Of a DNA stretch of 64,000 bases, positions 1 through 11,758 are shown piece after piece. This DNA comes from Pseudoscleropodium purum (taxonomy: Eukaryota; Streptophyta; Bryopsida; Hypnales; Brachytheciaceae), in the NCBI GenBank assembly GCA_963969395.1, contig OZ017802.1, positions 8,806,501 to 8,870,500 on the forward strand, written 5' to 3'. A model generated the notes under the pieces. The model searched no databases, was not told where the DNA came from, and worked only from the letters and a program-made list of their open reading frames with translations. The position numbers were made by a program, and so were the translations under genes. The first letter of the stretch is position 1. Every line of letters begins with the position of its first letter.

Positions 1-111
1 GAACAATATAATTGGAAGAAATTTTGTTCTTCATCAAATTGGTTTACACTACAACCAAGACTACTGGGTGGAAAATTTATCAAGCATAGATGAAAAAATG
101 ACATGGCTTGC

Positions 112-345
112 CTATTGGGCAATAATTTTTGTTAGAGGAGTTCTCTTGAGGTTAAAATTTTGAGGCATGCTCAATCTTTTAGACCAAGAATCCTCGTCAC
201 TAGAAAACTTCAACTCATTTATTGTTTTTCCATCATAGCATATTTTAAACTTCTGATTGAAGGCTTCCTCTATTGCAAACAACATTAGTTGGCTCTTTGC
301 CTCTTCTTCTTTTACATTGCAAAACTCTCTTTTTCTTAAAGTTGT
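112..345 (-). pseudogene. Decayed coding fragment, unrecognised
   Basis: About 77 codons are open on the minus strand, ending at a TAG at 112-114. The composition is protein-like: charged and hydrophobic residues alternate, with motifs such as KEEEAKSQL and ICYDGKTINEL. No ATG lies near the upstream end, and the next upstream segment reads better in a shifted frame, so this looks like the 3' end of a broken gene or transposon ORF cut by decay. I do not recognise the family. The fragment lies close to the window edge and has no visible link to the plus-strand mS26 gene. Confidence 0.3.
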
Positions 346-584
346 TCACAAGACTTCTCAATTGGGTGTTTACACTACAATTGATCAATACTTCTTATGA
401 CATTATTTTATTGTCTTTTCGTCTCACATCATCCCACCTCAAATAACCATGTCTTGTCCAAAACTTCTTGACCTACCCGTGCACTTCTCCACCAAAGTGT
501 AAAGCGACCTTCAGTGTCTTGAGAGACATGTACCTCTTGCCTAGATCCCATCCTCCCCAAAGAGTAGAGAGCCCCAAACTCCCC

Positions 585-593
585 AAACCCTAA
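585..593 (+). promoter_or_regulatory. Telo-box (AAACCCTAA) upstream of mS26
   Basis: AAACCCTAA sits about 155 bp upstream of the mS26 start codon, within likely promoter or 5' UTR. Telo-boxes are established plant cis-elements common near the start sites of ribosomal-protein and cell-cycle genes, which fits this gene's predicted role. Confidence 0.45.
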
Positions 594-638
594 ATTTCCC
601 GTGTCAAGGTTTTGGAGGTCGCCCTGTTCATTTCGCTG

Positions 639-704
639 ATGGAGCCCGAGCTATCGGAGAGTGCATTGCCGAAGCGAGCGCTTCTCGCAATTGACGAGGT
701 TTAA
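639..704 (+). other. Possible upstream ORF (21 codons) in the mS26 leader
   Basis: An ATG at 639 opens a short frame that ends at TAA 702-704, 43 bp before the mS26 start. If the transcript begins upstream of 639 this would be a uORF able to dampen translation of the main frame. No transcript data are available, so leader extent is unknown. Confidence 0.3.
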
Positions 705-747
705 ATTTTAGTGATCAAGTTTTTTTTCCAAAAGGGAAGCCTCCTCA

Positions 748-2185
748 ATGGCAACCTCGAGGATGCAATGTCTTCGTAGGATTCTAGTCCAACCTCATTC
801 TGGAGCCATTTCGAGATTGTTGAGCACGGAGGTGGTCGATGCAACGGGATCGCCTGAAGTATCGTCCGATGGAGGGAGGAAAGTGAAAGTGGTCGGCAAG
901 GAATTGGCCCTGATGAGACGCGAGTACGAGAAACAGATGTCGGAGTTGCGGAAGAAGTTCGCGGACGAGGAGGAGAGGAAACGGAAGGAGAAGCGGCAGG
1001 TGGAGTTGATTACGCGGGAGAGGATATTGGTGGAGAAGGAGAAGCGGTTGGTGACGAAGAAAGAGAGATCGGAGATTCGAGCATTGGAAGTGGTCGAGGA
1101 GAGCAAATCCCTCCGGGCTAGACTTGTGAGTGGCGTTCTCGTTCTCTCTCCATTGTTTTCTGTTCATTTACTGAGGAGACTGGTGTGATGGTTTTATGAA
1201 GATTCGTACGTGTAGCAGTGCTACGAGAAAACTGTTTACTGAGAAAATGATCCGTTTTAAATTGCGTTTCTGAATGTTCTTTGATTGCGTGTTTTTGGAT
1301 TCTGTTTGGAAAGCCTCTGCTCTTCAACTGGAAGGACACATACAAAGATTGAAAATGTTAAGAATTGTTCAGGATATTACTGAATTAGAGATCAAAGAAC
1401 AGAATTAAATGGTCTTATTCCGTTTCCAGTAGCCCTAAATTTTAGTGCTAATAACGTTTGTAGATTCTTGAGTACCGTTATCATTCTTTGTCCATTTTTG
1501 TTCATTTGATCACTGCATTAGATACGCATTTGTATTGCTGATAACATTTGTGGAAGATTCGGCTTTGAACCAGGAAACATGTCAATTATTTGATTACCCC
1601 ATTCAGGGCTACCTGACATGGAATGTTAAGGGTTTAAGGTTTAGGGTTTACTCTGTTAAAAAAGCTTTGTTCCTAAGCTGTAAGTACACACACAAGAATT
1701 GAAAATCTTTAGAACCGTTCAAATTATTTCAGAACTAGAATCGGAGAACAGAATAAAACGGTGTCATTCCGGTTTCTGGTAAGTTTTTTCTGTTCTGGTT
1801 GTGTTCTGTGAGTACGCTCGGTGGACTTATGTAATTTGCTTGTGTCATATTTTCTTATTGTGTAAACTTGTTGAGGTTTTGTATTGCTCACTGACTTGAA
1901 GCTACGGAAATTCCTCTTGACAATGTTAATTTCTGCTTTCAGGAGGAAGAGAGGAAAGCTAAGGCAGCGAGACGGCAGTTTAGGGAGAAGAAATTTCTTC
2001 GTCTGGTCGAGAAAGAGAAGGAAACAGTTCGGCAGCAAAGCTCCATGTGGATTGAAGAGAAAGATCTAGAGCGTCGCATTCTGGATGCTTTAGTTGATCC
2101 ATTTTATTTGTCTGGTTCTTATGCATTGCCGGATAGAGATGGTCCCATTTCTATTGGCGATGATAGTGATGAAGATGATGAATAG
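748..2185 (+). CDS. mS26: Mitochondrial small-subunit ribosomal protein mS26 candidate
   Basis: The model has two exons, 748-1125 and 1943-2185, joined in phase 0 across an 817-bp GTGAGT...CAG intron, giving 206 aa. The N-terminus is basic and amphipathic, with a plausible mitochondrial presequence ending near RLLST (residues 23-27). Residues ~50-160 form a long charged coiled coil rich in E, K and R. The C-terminus has an E-K-D-L-E-R-R-I-x-x-A-L segment and an acidic tail. Length (the human protein is about 205 aa), the long helix and the spacing of the ENLEARVEAAL-like segment match the MRP-S26 family, a body component of the mitoribosomal small subunit. Similarity was judged by eye; a generic coiled-coil protein is the main alternative. 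Translation past the exon-1 donor gives a spurious 146-aa frame. The only other telo-box-bearing leader noted in the window is that of ORC4. Confidence 0.65.
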
Positions 2186-3264
2186 TGGCGTATGACCAGT
2201 TTCCCACATCTCTTGTGGATTTTTGTACTGACAAAACTAAGTGCAGAGCTCCATAGTTCTCATTATACCGCAAGGCAGGTCACGAATGACCTCCGTATTG
2301 AATTGACGGAAGAGCAGAGACGATGCAGCTTTGAGAATATGTCAGAGCTTGAACAGTTTGAACGATCAGTTAGCATGTATGCCTCGACCTTACGCTGAAG
2401 GAAGGTGGGCGAACACGTGAATTTTTTTGCATGCCGATTTCTTACTACAGTTGTAACGAGCAGTATGCCTCACTCTATACGATGGAGATTTAGACGAGGA
2501 TCGGATGTGCAAGACTCTTGAATTGATTTAGGCACTCGTTGTCAATATTGAGCACAGTTGTAACTTCGCCTTACATTCTGTTGTGATTGCAATGCCAGAA
2601 GTTGAATTGCATCCCCTCGAGCAATTGGTGAAGGGTGCAACTGCGCTACTCTTGGAACCGTGAGTATTGATATGAAATCTTGATTTGAACAGTCTATCTT
2701 CAAATGAACGTTGGAAATGAGGTTGAGTAATTCCGATGGAGTTTTGCAGGGAGTCTCTCTTGGAATGGTGGATTATACACACAATGGTCTGGTGCAGTCC
2801 TTGGGTTTGATTGGGAATGAGAAGGGAGTAGATGATACATTTAGTGGTTTCGTGATATTTAGAACCATGCAAATTGTGCATTTTCCTTGGAATATATGTG
2901 GAGTCTGATAGTATCTTGTGGATCTCGTTTTCACAGGTAAAATCTATCCTAACATTGATCTTGAAGAAAGCATGCAATTGAGATGACCATAGCACTAGAG
3001 GTTTATAGTGTAGCAGCACATTCAAATTCAACACGAAGCAATCTCCTAATGTGTCCTATTTTAAAAACCTACATGGCCAGTGTCAACACAACACGAATTG
3101 CTGAACCTGGGTCCCTCCACAAGAACGCTGTCTCCAAGAATCCATGATTTCACTGAAAGTTTTGCACTAGTTTGCAAACTTATCCGAGAGTTATCTAAGA
3201 AGTCAGAGACCACTCGCCTTGAATCATGTTCAATGACATCGATTTGCTATAAACAAAATAAATA

Positions 3265-3577
3265 CTAGAAATGCTCAGAAATTGAACCTAGCATTTCATA
3301 AGCTGTAATTTTCAATGGAACAGGAATCGGCAGGAGCTGCAAGTGAAGAGGCTCCGTGTTGGTATGAGGATACACACCGAGATCACCATCTGCGGTCGAC
3401 ATAGGGTGACGGCAAGTTGGTCTTGGGAAGAAAACACTGGGCATCGTCAACAAATTTATTGGCTTCACTGTAATTTGGCCCCATCTCCTCCAGAGGCCGC
3501 CGCCGAGGTTCGTCGTCAATCACAGATACTGATTCTATCAATTGTTTAAGCAACCCAAACCAATTCTCTTCACAATG
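3265..3577 (-). other. Candidate 3' exon(s) of the ciliary gene
   Basis: Two overlapping minus-strand frames here look protein-like. One ends in a stop at 3383 (motifs IDDEPRRRPLEEM and NKFVDDAQCF). The other ends at 3265 (GVYPHTNTEPLHLQ, then a stop). A phase-0 acceptor (…GAAGAG|AATTGG) could join the first to the donor at 5094 of the ciliary gene. The frame change between the two segments and the weak polypyrimidine tract leave this unproven. Confidence 0.25.
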
Positions 3578-4722
3578 AGATTCACAATTCACAATAAAAT
3601 GCATAATTCATGTAATCTTCACCTTTCATTCACAGTGCCAATATTGAGAGCATCTGGTCATTGCTTCCCATCAAATAGTTTTCCCAAGCCAGGTGCCCTT
3701 TTACTTGTTTCAGCCTTCCATTCAGTTATTTTTACATGCATAAGATACTTGTTTCCTTTTCATGCAATGTAGATAGGAATCTAAATTGTTCGCTAGATGG
3801 CTTCCATGAAGGTTGCAACACACAATGCCCAAGAGAAGTCATGGCTGGGGTCGGGGACTTGTCTTCCAATTGTCTTCAGGATTAACCCAGTGAGGTCGCA
3901 GAGGATTAAAAGTATCCGATGCATAACTTTCAGGGAACGAAGAATGCACCTAAATCTAATAATTTTTGGCTGACTACCTTGGTAATAGGGCTTCCAGGGT
4001 TAAGGTAACTACACCTAAAATTTCCCAAATAAACATTTGAGCATGGTTTCTATAATCGTACTCTTTGAGTTTTTGTTAGGTCATGTTGGAAGTTGAAAGT
4101 GGATTCCATGAATCTCTTAGAATGGGCTTTATAGAGCACTGCATGAATCAATAGTGAAATTTCGAACTGCTGAAAATGCGTGTACCCAAAATCAATCTTA
4201 AGGCTCTCATGGATTTTCCATTTTAGGCGAGAATTTTATAAGGGTTGGGTTTAGTAAGTAATTGGGTGCAGTTACCTTACATGTCCTTGCTTCTCAGAAG
4301 TGTCCATTAGGAAACCTTATCTGTGCAAATGGGTTACTTTGGGTCCGTCTCAGAATATTTTGAGTTACATATCTGATCATGTACTCTGAAGTGTTCTACA
4401 AGTGCCGCCTGTTGCTGACACGTGATTGCCTGCAGTTTCTTCTTCGATAGAGATCGAAGATTGTCTTTGACCTTTTTTTGCTGCTGGCACATATTTGCCT
4501 GCTGCGGATAACTCAGAGACAAAGGTTCAAATCCTTGGGCATCCAAATGGTCAGGCTGGTCCCATGGTTGGCTAGGATGTTTCTGCGGTTGGCTAGGTTG
4601 TGTCATGGTAAATAGGCCAAAGAAAGGGAGCAGGGTAGAATCTGGCAAGACGGGATATGACTGCAGGGTTTAGGGTTCAGCAGAAAAAAAAGTACTCTCA
4701 ATAATAAAAGGATTAACTTTGT

Positions 4723-4724
<2 letters not shown>

Positions 4725-4792
<68 letters not shown>

Positions 4793-4795
4793 TCC
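4725..4795. repeat. (TC)n microsatellite
   Basis: A nearly pure TC dinucleotide run of about 70 bp, degenerating to TCCCTCTCC at its right end. It lies 3' of the ciliary gene's last confirmed exon, possibly inside its final intron. Confidence 0.95.
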
Positions 4796-5009
4796 AGAAC
4801 TCGCCCACTTGCTGGATCCCATGAACATAAACTGGGGGATTTTGCTCATATTTAGACATTCAAATGCACAGAGCTCTAGAAAACTAGGATAGACATGGAT
4901 CTGAGGTTCCAGATGAGCATCTGGAAAAGTGCCAATTTTTTATATGACGCCATGTAATGAAAATGAAACTGAAGGTATAAGTTAACCACACTTGATATTA
5001 GGAGTGATG

Positions 5010-8000
5010 TTAGCAATGTGAAACGAATTCAAAGGTACGCCTAAATTCATTCTTTAGACCCTCGCTAGCATTGCTCTCAATACCTGAACATACCTTCGAG
5101 TGTTTGGAAGAATAGTATTTCAAGAGCCGAATAATACCTGATCCTTGGTCATCCGCCTTGTCGTTTGGCCCATCGTGCGCTTCATCGCCTGGCTTAACAT
5201 CATATGCTCCATCATCTGGCTTACCATCTGTTCCGTCATCTGCATTACCTTCTGCCTCACCATCTGACTCTTTGCAAGCGCAATTTGCATCATTCGGGAA
5301 AGCAAAGCTATGCATCTCCTCTGCTACCTTCTCCAAGATTGGAGGACCAGAGCATGGAACAGGCGGGGTGTGTGTGCTTCTGGATAGCCTACATAGTTTA
5401 CCCTGCAGAGACTAAGGAAAATTCGACGAGTCAGCAATTCAACGATCAAGGTACTAGAGGACACTAATACTGTTGGGGACCCAATCCTGTCTCCTGTAAT
5501 GACTACCAGTGCGCACAAATGTGTCTAAATTTAGCAAAACTTCTACCCCCCAAATGCATAGATACAAAAAGTGAATGCTGTGCAGGGCTAAATTTGAATT
5601 TTTAGGAACGTTGAGCTAATGATGAAATCACATTTGGACGAGTGAACTTACTTTGCTTCTCCTGCTGGGTTTGGTAAGAAACTCCGGTGCAAATGTACAC
5701 TCCTGCATCTCAATTTTCTGCCTCTCCTTCCGCAGAGCTTCAACCTTCTGTTGCCTCTTCTCTGCGTCTCGAAGTATTATGTTGTACCACTGATCACTTG
5801 TGCTGAACGCATTAGGCACAAAAAATCCCAGTGAGTCAGCATCTTGTATGCATGGTCTGTTCGTTCTATAAAAGCAACTTCAAGCCATGCTTAAAGAAAT
5901 GCTTGAGGATTCTACGAGCTGGCATTGTGGATCAATCAGCCAGAAGCCTACTTAATCAGGCCTGAACTCATGCGAAGCATTTTACCACATTTCTCTATCG
6001 CAATTTCCAAGGGTTAGAACTATTCCTGCATATCAACGATTCATTACCTCTCAAAGTCCTACCTAACAATTAAGACATTAATTTCACTTGCTACGTGTTC
6101 ACATTCCACCTCGCTACTTTTCATCCTATTTCTGTCAACATTTGCTAACGGTCGCCTTCAATCATTTGTCAGAATCCAGTCACTTGTAGAGGTACATTCA
6201 CGCTATGTCCTGAACGAGGAGTGATCTTACGAGTAGTTCCGTCTCCTTCCTGCAAGGCAATTTGATAAGCCATCAATCTTCGGTTCGAAAGTGATATTAC
6301 TGTTGTCGATATGACTCACGTGCCTCAGATTACCACGCACTGTAGAGCCCTTATGGCATTTCTCCTGCACAGGAAGAAGAAGAAGTCAGAGGATACAGAT
6401 GGTAAAATTATCGAAGGGTGCTTTCAGTGAAGCTCAATATCACATCAAACAAAAAGTATATTGCGCCCACGTACCTCAACCTCATGCATGAGTGTATGGA
6501 AGGCCTCGAAATATAAGATTTCATTCCCTTTGCCCATTTTGATTAGCGTCTTAATGTCTTGAGCTGCATCGAAGCTCACTCTCCTCGTATCGACCTTACA
6601 TAGCTGAATACACCCATCCTGAAATTGGGACAAGGCGATTTCAGTACTACTCTTGCTGAAATTTGTTGCTCGTTGCGAAATGTAATGGTGACCAACATCG
6701 TCGTATTGATTACTATGGCGAAGTTTTAAAGAAATTCATACATTTGTAGACTCTCGACTGGAACCTCAGATCTACGACAGTCCTATTTTTTTGAGTTCTT
6801 TGCTCCAATTTTGACGCTTTGAACATACCATTTAGGTTCCCTAAACCCTGAACTCTGGACCCTGAAATCCCAATAACCGCTTTAACGAATACGACCATGA
6901 TTACATTTCCATAGGAAACGTAACATAGACTTTCAGAATCAGAAGTCTTAAAAAATAATGGACCAATTCATTTAACTCAAACCTCTTATCCCACAGTCAG
7001 CTTCCTCCGAGCATGATGTTCTTTTATTTATAGCTGTGTAGGGAGCGACATATCCCAATCGCATGAAATGAACTGCCTATTCAGGAACATGAGAAATGCT
7101 TCAACCGTCACTTGTTAATTTGTGCTGGAAGAAGCATTAAGGCAACAGCAAAATGAGCGATGGATTCCTACCTTGTCGGTATCAAGAGCATCAAACATTT
7201 GCTTGAAGGCACGCCGCTTCAAAAGTGTCAAATACTTCCTGGATTTCGGGGTAACATACGTACACTTGGCTAGGTCTCTCGCAATCTGCTCCTCCTTCTC
7301 TACCATGGCCTCTTTCTTGCACACGCGTGCCCCTTGCATCTCGTGCAGAAACGCTCCGATGGGCAAATTCTTGGGATTCCTCTGCAAAATATTCCCAAAT
7401 CCTGAATCTCAAAATTCTTTGATGAGTAACGAATACAAAAGCGGGTCGACCACCAAAGAATTGAAGCACCTGTTGGAACAAAAGTTATCTTCAAAACTAT
7501 GGCTTCATCCCCTCAACAACCCAAAGTGAACGTCTCTTAACATTTTGTATTCCGACATTGATCAACCGAAAAACTGGATCAGGAAACGCTTACAGCAGTC
7601 TGCGGTTTTCGTCCAGTTTGAGGTTTGAAGAACTCGCGACCAGTAGTTTTATCAATTGGAACACTGCAGCATGCGTCGCCTCTCTTCTCCATTGCCTTCT
7701 TCTCTTGCAGTTTCTGAGGATTCAAATGTGACAACCGATCGAACACTGATACTTGAGGCTCCTCCTGTGCACCATTGCATCTTCTGTTGGTAACTGGTTG
7801 GAACGTCAACCTGCAAACTAATCCACAGAATGCTTAAGAATGTACCACCACGAAAATTCGATGATTCTCTTGCAAAGAGCGAAATTCCTTTATGTGTTGG
7901 AGCATTGGTGTATTTCTAAAGTTTAGCACTTGTATACGTGACTTATGTCATTCGTAATTAATTTGTCCTAGCTTACATATTCAAGATTCCAAGCATGAAG

Positions 8001-11000
8001 ACTACAATCCTCACTCACTCTTCTGGATACCAATCCGCGTATTGTCGCTGGCGCCGACGGCGACTCTCAGAATCGAAGAAGAGTTGTTCAAACCGTGAAA
8101 TCGAGCAGTTCACTGTTTCGTTTGCAGAGGGGTTGATGTTTGGCATAAACGTGCACTCGGCCATTCGAGCTTCCATCACCTGGATCAACCAAAGACATGA
8201 AATTCGAACCATTTTGGAAAAACCAATAACTTCTGTTAAAATGGTTTCGAATAAGCGGAAATTAATACCTCAGTCCGGATCTGTTCACAAGAGAAATTCT
8301 CAGAGGCAAGCTGGTTCCAGATATCTCCTTTCCGCTGCAAACGCCTTGATCTCTCGCTTCATATGCACGACTTCAAAATCAGCAACTTCAGACTTTCACG
8401 AAAGAAAATGCGCCAGAGTTTCAATGAAACACAATCTTCCAGTTCTTGCGCCATTTAGAATAATCTGAACCCTAAGGAGACGCATGCCTGACACACTAGC
8501 AGTACATCACATGAGGACGTAATCCACTGAGAAAATAGCTATTCGAAAATTTTGGTATCATTGTTCAAAACATAATCGTCTACCATGCCATTGATCGACC
8601 ATCAGGTACCAGACACCAGAGAAATCCAAAAAAGTTCAGAGACACCATTCCAGAGTGCAACTATGCAATTTCACGGCTTGAGTATGGAATAGAGCTCAAA
8701 ATTCTATATACACAAAAAGTGAAATTGCATAATTGCACAATGGAAAATTTGGATCTATGGACTATTTTGGATCTCTCTGGAGAGAATCATCGACTTCAAA
8801 AATCCACTTACACTGTAACAGTGGATGCAATGAGCTCAGGCGCACGGACCCAATCACCTAAAGTAGCGATTTAGATTCAAAATAATTAAGCATCCGTTGT
8901 CATCTAGCAGTGAAGTACCTGATCCTCGGTCTTCCAGTGAAGCCAACCATCTCCCTTTCTGCATCATCCCTCTTTTTCCACTCTATTTGCTTCAGGAGTT
9001 TCTCCTTCATAAGGAGTCCTTCCGTATACAGTAGCTCACCATAATTTCTGTACCTTTTAGCAATCTCCAACCGCTTTCTGTATACCCTCCATGATTTCTG
9101 ATAAACACGCAAATCAATTCTCCAACAAGAATAACATTTCTATATAAGGAATTTGTCAGAAGGGAAACAAGCTAACAAATCTTGTGAACGTATGTGTCCC
9201 GAAGCTGCGGCAAATTCCACACATTGTGACGATTGTGACCACAGAGACCAACATTTTAACAAGAAAAGTAGCTTCTAAATACTATTCTACTGTTCAGCAC
9301 AAACCTTATCGAATGTACAACCGGATCAAAATTTGCAGTTCGCCATAAGAATCAGGTCAAGAAAACAAAATTAGGTCTGTACCAAGCATTGCACAGTGAA
9401 TCATAAGTGGGCAATAAGTATGGCATTCTGAAGTAACCTTGGGACCTTTGATTCTTGACCTATCAATCTTTTCGTCATATTTCTTCAAGTTTTGTCGCCA
9501 CATTTCTTTGAATCCCGCCTTGCGGTTCAAGAAGTCACAATACAGTCGCAAGCAACCCGCCTTCTGTTGTCAATCAAGGTTCCAAACGTTTGCTTAAGAT
9601 GTGAAATAGAACATAATATTAAATTCTTTCCAACATCATCTCCAAACAGAAATCTCAAGAACCAAGAACAGAAACCAAGTTTTCTATACTCCAAAAGGAC
9701 TAAGAAGCCCAAACTGGATCTCTTCTTCTTCAAGCCGGTCATGTGGGGAGTTTCTTTTGTCCAATTTTGTTGAACTATTGATCAACACAAGCAATGTTCT
9801 TCACTGTTTCTGGTGATCTTAAGTTTTGCCATATCTGAATAACATTTTGCACGTTATGATCAATTGAATTGATCAATTTATAACCAAGAATCCTTGATCC
9901 TTGAGGGATTATATTAGAATGTTCCTGAAGGGAACCAGATATTTGTCTGTACAATTAGGCGCACAGAAGAATTTATTACCGCGATTTCAGAGGAACGCCG
10001 CTTTCTGCGCTTCATGTTTTCGGTCCTCAACGATTTCGATCTGCTTGAATGAGTGGGACATCTGCTTGTATAAGTGGGACGTCCGGTTGTACAAGTGGCT
10101 CTGCTTGTATGCATGGGACATGAAAACCGCTGGGCAAGCATTGTGCTCGTCTTCATTATAGTCCTTGGCGTTAAAACATGTTCAGAATAAGAATTTTGGT
10201 GACATAGGATCCCTGGCGTTGCAGACTCTGAACCTTGATAGTGGCCTCCACTTTCTCCTCTTGACTTCTTCTCATAAGACGAATCATTCTCATCAGGAAA
10301 TGTACCTAAAGTTCCTTGGCCAAGTCTGGCTACGTAAGCCTCACGCTCTTCTGTAGTGCAGAAGACAATATTCTTGTCTTTCTTGCTGTTCGTCCATGCC
10401 AAGTGAAGTAGATAAGAACCCAATTTCGATGTAAGGTAGAGACTCCATTAACCAGACAGTACATTAGAGGCTCCATACAAGTGAGCTTTGATTTGTGCTA
10501 AGTGTGAAAATACTTCACCTATTGACATTTCGTTTTCTGCAAATTGATTTTCAGCTTGCCTCGAATGAATGTGCAAACTTTTAGATGGTGCAAGTTTCTA
10601 GATTGTTGTAGGAAAAGGTTCCAGGTTCCCTGTGTGGTGAATGGAACCTCTACCTTCCTGTATGGTGAATGGAGACTATTTAGATTATTGGCATGATCAA
10701 TTCAGAGCGCCAGCATTCTGACATTCGTTTCGTGTTTCGTGTTTCCAAACCCTAAATGCTGGAGCTAATCATTTACCTATTACTTGCCCACACGACCTAA
10801 AAATTGGAGTCCTCGTCGAGTTTTGAAATGTTCCAATTGTAATGGGTACATTTTGTTTTGAATCCATCGTGCACCAGGTTTTGAGAGTTTCAAATAGAGA
10901 ACAGAGCCTCATGAAACACACCTGATGTTGATGATATTGTTGAGGATGTGCTCAGTGAGTGGTGCCACAAGCTCATCAGGAAGGGCATAGTTTCGGCAGA

Positions 11001-11758
11001 ATGTTGTCGCCACTCCTTCCGCTGAATCGCCTTCCTTCATCTGAATGTGGCCACTGCATCCATCCTCAATCTCCACGGTGATGGCCAGCAAGGTTTTCCG
11101 GTTGCCTTCATTTTCTGGAGAAAAAACACCATGGGCGCTGAACAACTTTAGGGTTGCACAATTCCACCAAATCACACAGGAAAGTGAGGCAGGAATATAT
11201 ACAAATATGCATTCAAGTCCCCTCTTGTGACAAGAAGGAAATTCATATACATACAAACTGCGATTTCATGACATCAAGCAGCAGGGGATCGTCTTCCATA
11301 CATACGAACTGAGTCTTGAAATTATAAAAGGTGGAATCGATGCTCACCTTTGTTACCATAATGGTGTTTTGCTAGTCTCTCCGACTTGTACGATTTCTGC
11401 ACAACAAAGCTCAGCATGCTCAAACAAAGAAGAGGAAAGCGAAAGAAGATAAAGATATTCAATACCTCCACAAACACAACCTCCTTGCAACAGAGTGCAC
11501 GTCCAGGTTGGAGCAAACAGAGAACATCCTCCTCAGAAAAACTTGTCTTCGTAGTTATATCCCCCAAACCAACACACTTTCTCTAAGCTTCTACTTGACA
11601 ACACAATGTGTGCAACTGAGCACAGAACCATAACATTAGAGTCAGAAAAACAAGTCATTCTAACTTCGAACCTGGTGTGTCGAGTTGCTGGTCTGGGCTC
11701 CCCTTGAGTAGTACTCCCCACACACATTGTTTATGCTACTTAGGGACGTTTCCGACAT
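5010..11758 (-). CDS. EF-hand protein with repeated C-T-F-x-P motifs, ciliary/axonemal type
   Basis: Sixteen exons join with consistent phase: 11758-11672, 11531-11466, 11396-11348, 11114-10922, 10385-9980, 9563-9438, 9097-8919, 8356-8269, 8179-8019, 7810-7594, 7381-7172, 6618-6475, 6364-6334, 6249-6231, 5802-5652 and 5402-5094 (2436 nt, 812 codons). Reading on past the last donor adds 27 codons to a TAA at 5010; a downstream exon is possible. Residues ~73-130 form a compact domain (IxVEIEDG...HIQMKEGDS...LxxHIL) of a kind I associate with ciliary proteins. Basic helical segments follow, with repeats ECTFMPNIN (~405), TGREFFKPQTGR (~505), KCTYVTPKS (~560) and ECTFAPEF (~695). An EF-hand loop (DTDKDGCIQLCK, ~591-602) is completed exactly across the exon 11/12 junction. 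The tail (~745-795) is Asp/Gly-rich. This architecture is typical of axoneme-associated proteins in organisms with cilia, so in a plant it implies sperm. Exon 5 is the least certain. Confidence 0.7.
10030..10115 (-). repeat. Four tandem 21-bp units inside exon 5 of the ciliary gene
   Basis: About four diverged copies of a 21-bp unit (consensus around CCCACTTATACAAGCAGATGT on the minus strand) follow one another. In the splice-consistent frame they encode a Ser/Thr/Arg-rich 7-residue repeat. In another frame they encode a VPLIQAD-like repeat. Confidence 0.75.

Larger units (their letters stand above)
2186..5009. other. Intergenic / unresolved stretch between mS26 and the ciliary gene
   Basis: The region holds the mS26 3' UTR, a possible small plus-strand exon near 2590-2660 (ATG PEVELHPLEQL..., followed by a GTGAGT donor) that I could not extend, and the candidate last exon of the ciliary gene at 3265-3560. 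It also carries a (TC)n tract. Scattered open frames of 60-170 codons show no recognisable domains. Confidence 0.4.

Noticed and set aside
2528..3034. 168-codon minus-strand open frame
   Set aside because: No ATG-to-domain logic, low-complexity composition, and it overlaps the mS26 3' region and a possible plus-strand exon. Most likely chance.
4525..4545. GGTTCAAATCC, like a tRNA T-loop/B-box
   Set aside because: No matching A-box or cloverleaf could be drawn around it.
5158..5467. Ser/Pro-rich plus-strand frames
   Set aside because: Antisense shadow of the acidic Asp/Gly-rich tail exon of the ciliary gene.
7995..8468. 157-codon plus-strand frame
   Set aside because: Overlaps exons 8 and 9 of the minus-strand ciliary gene on the opposite strand; no domain.
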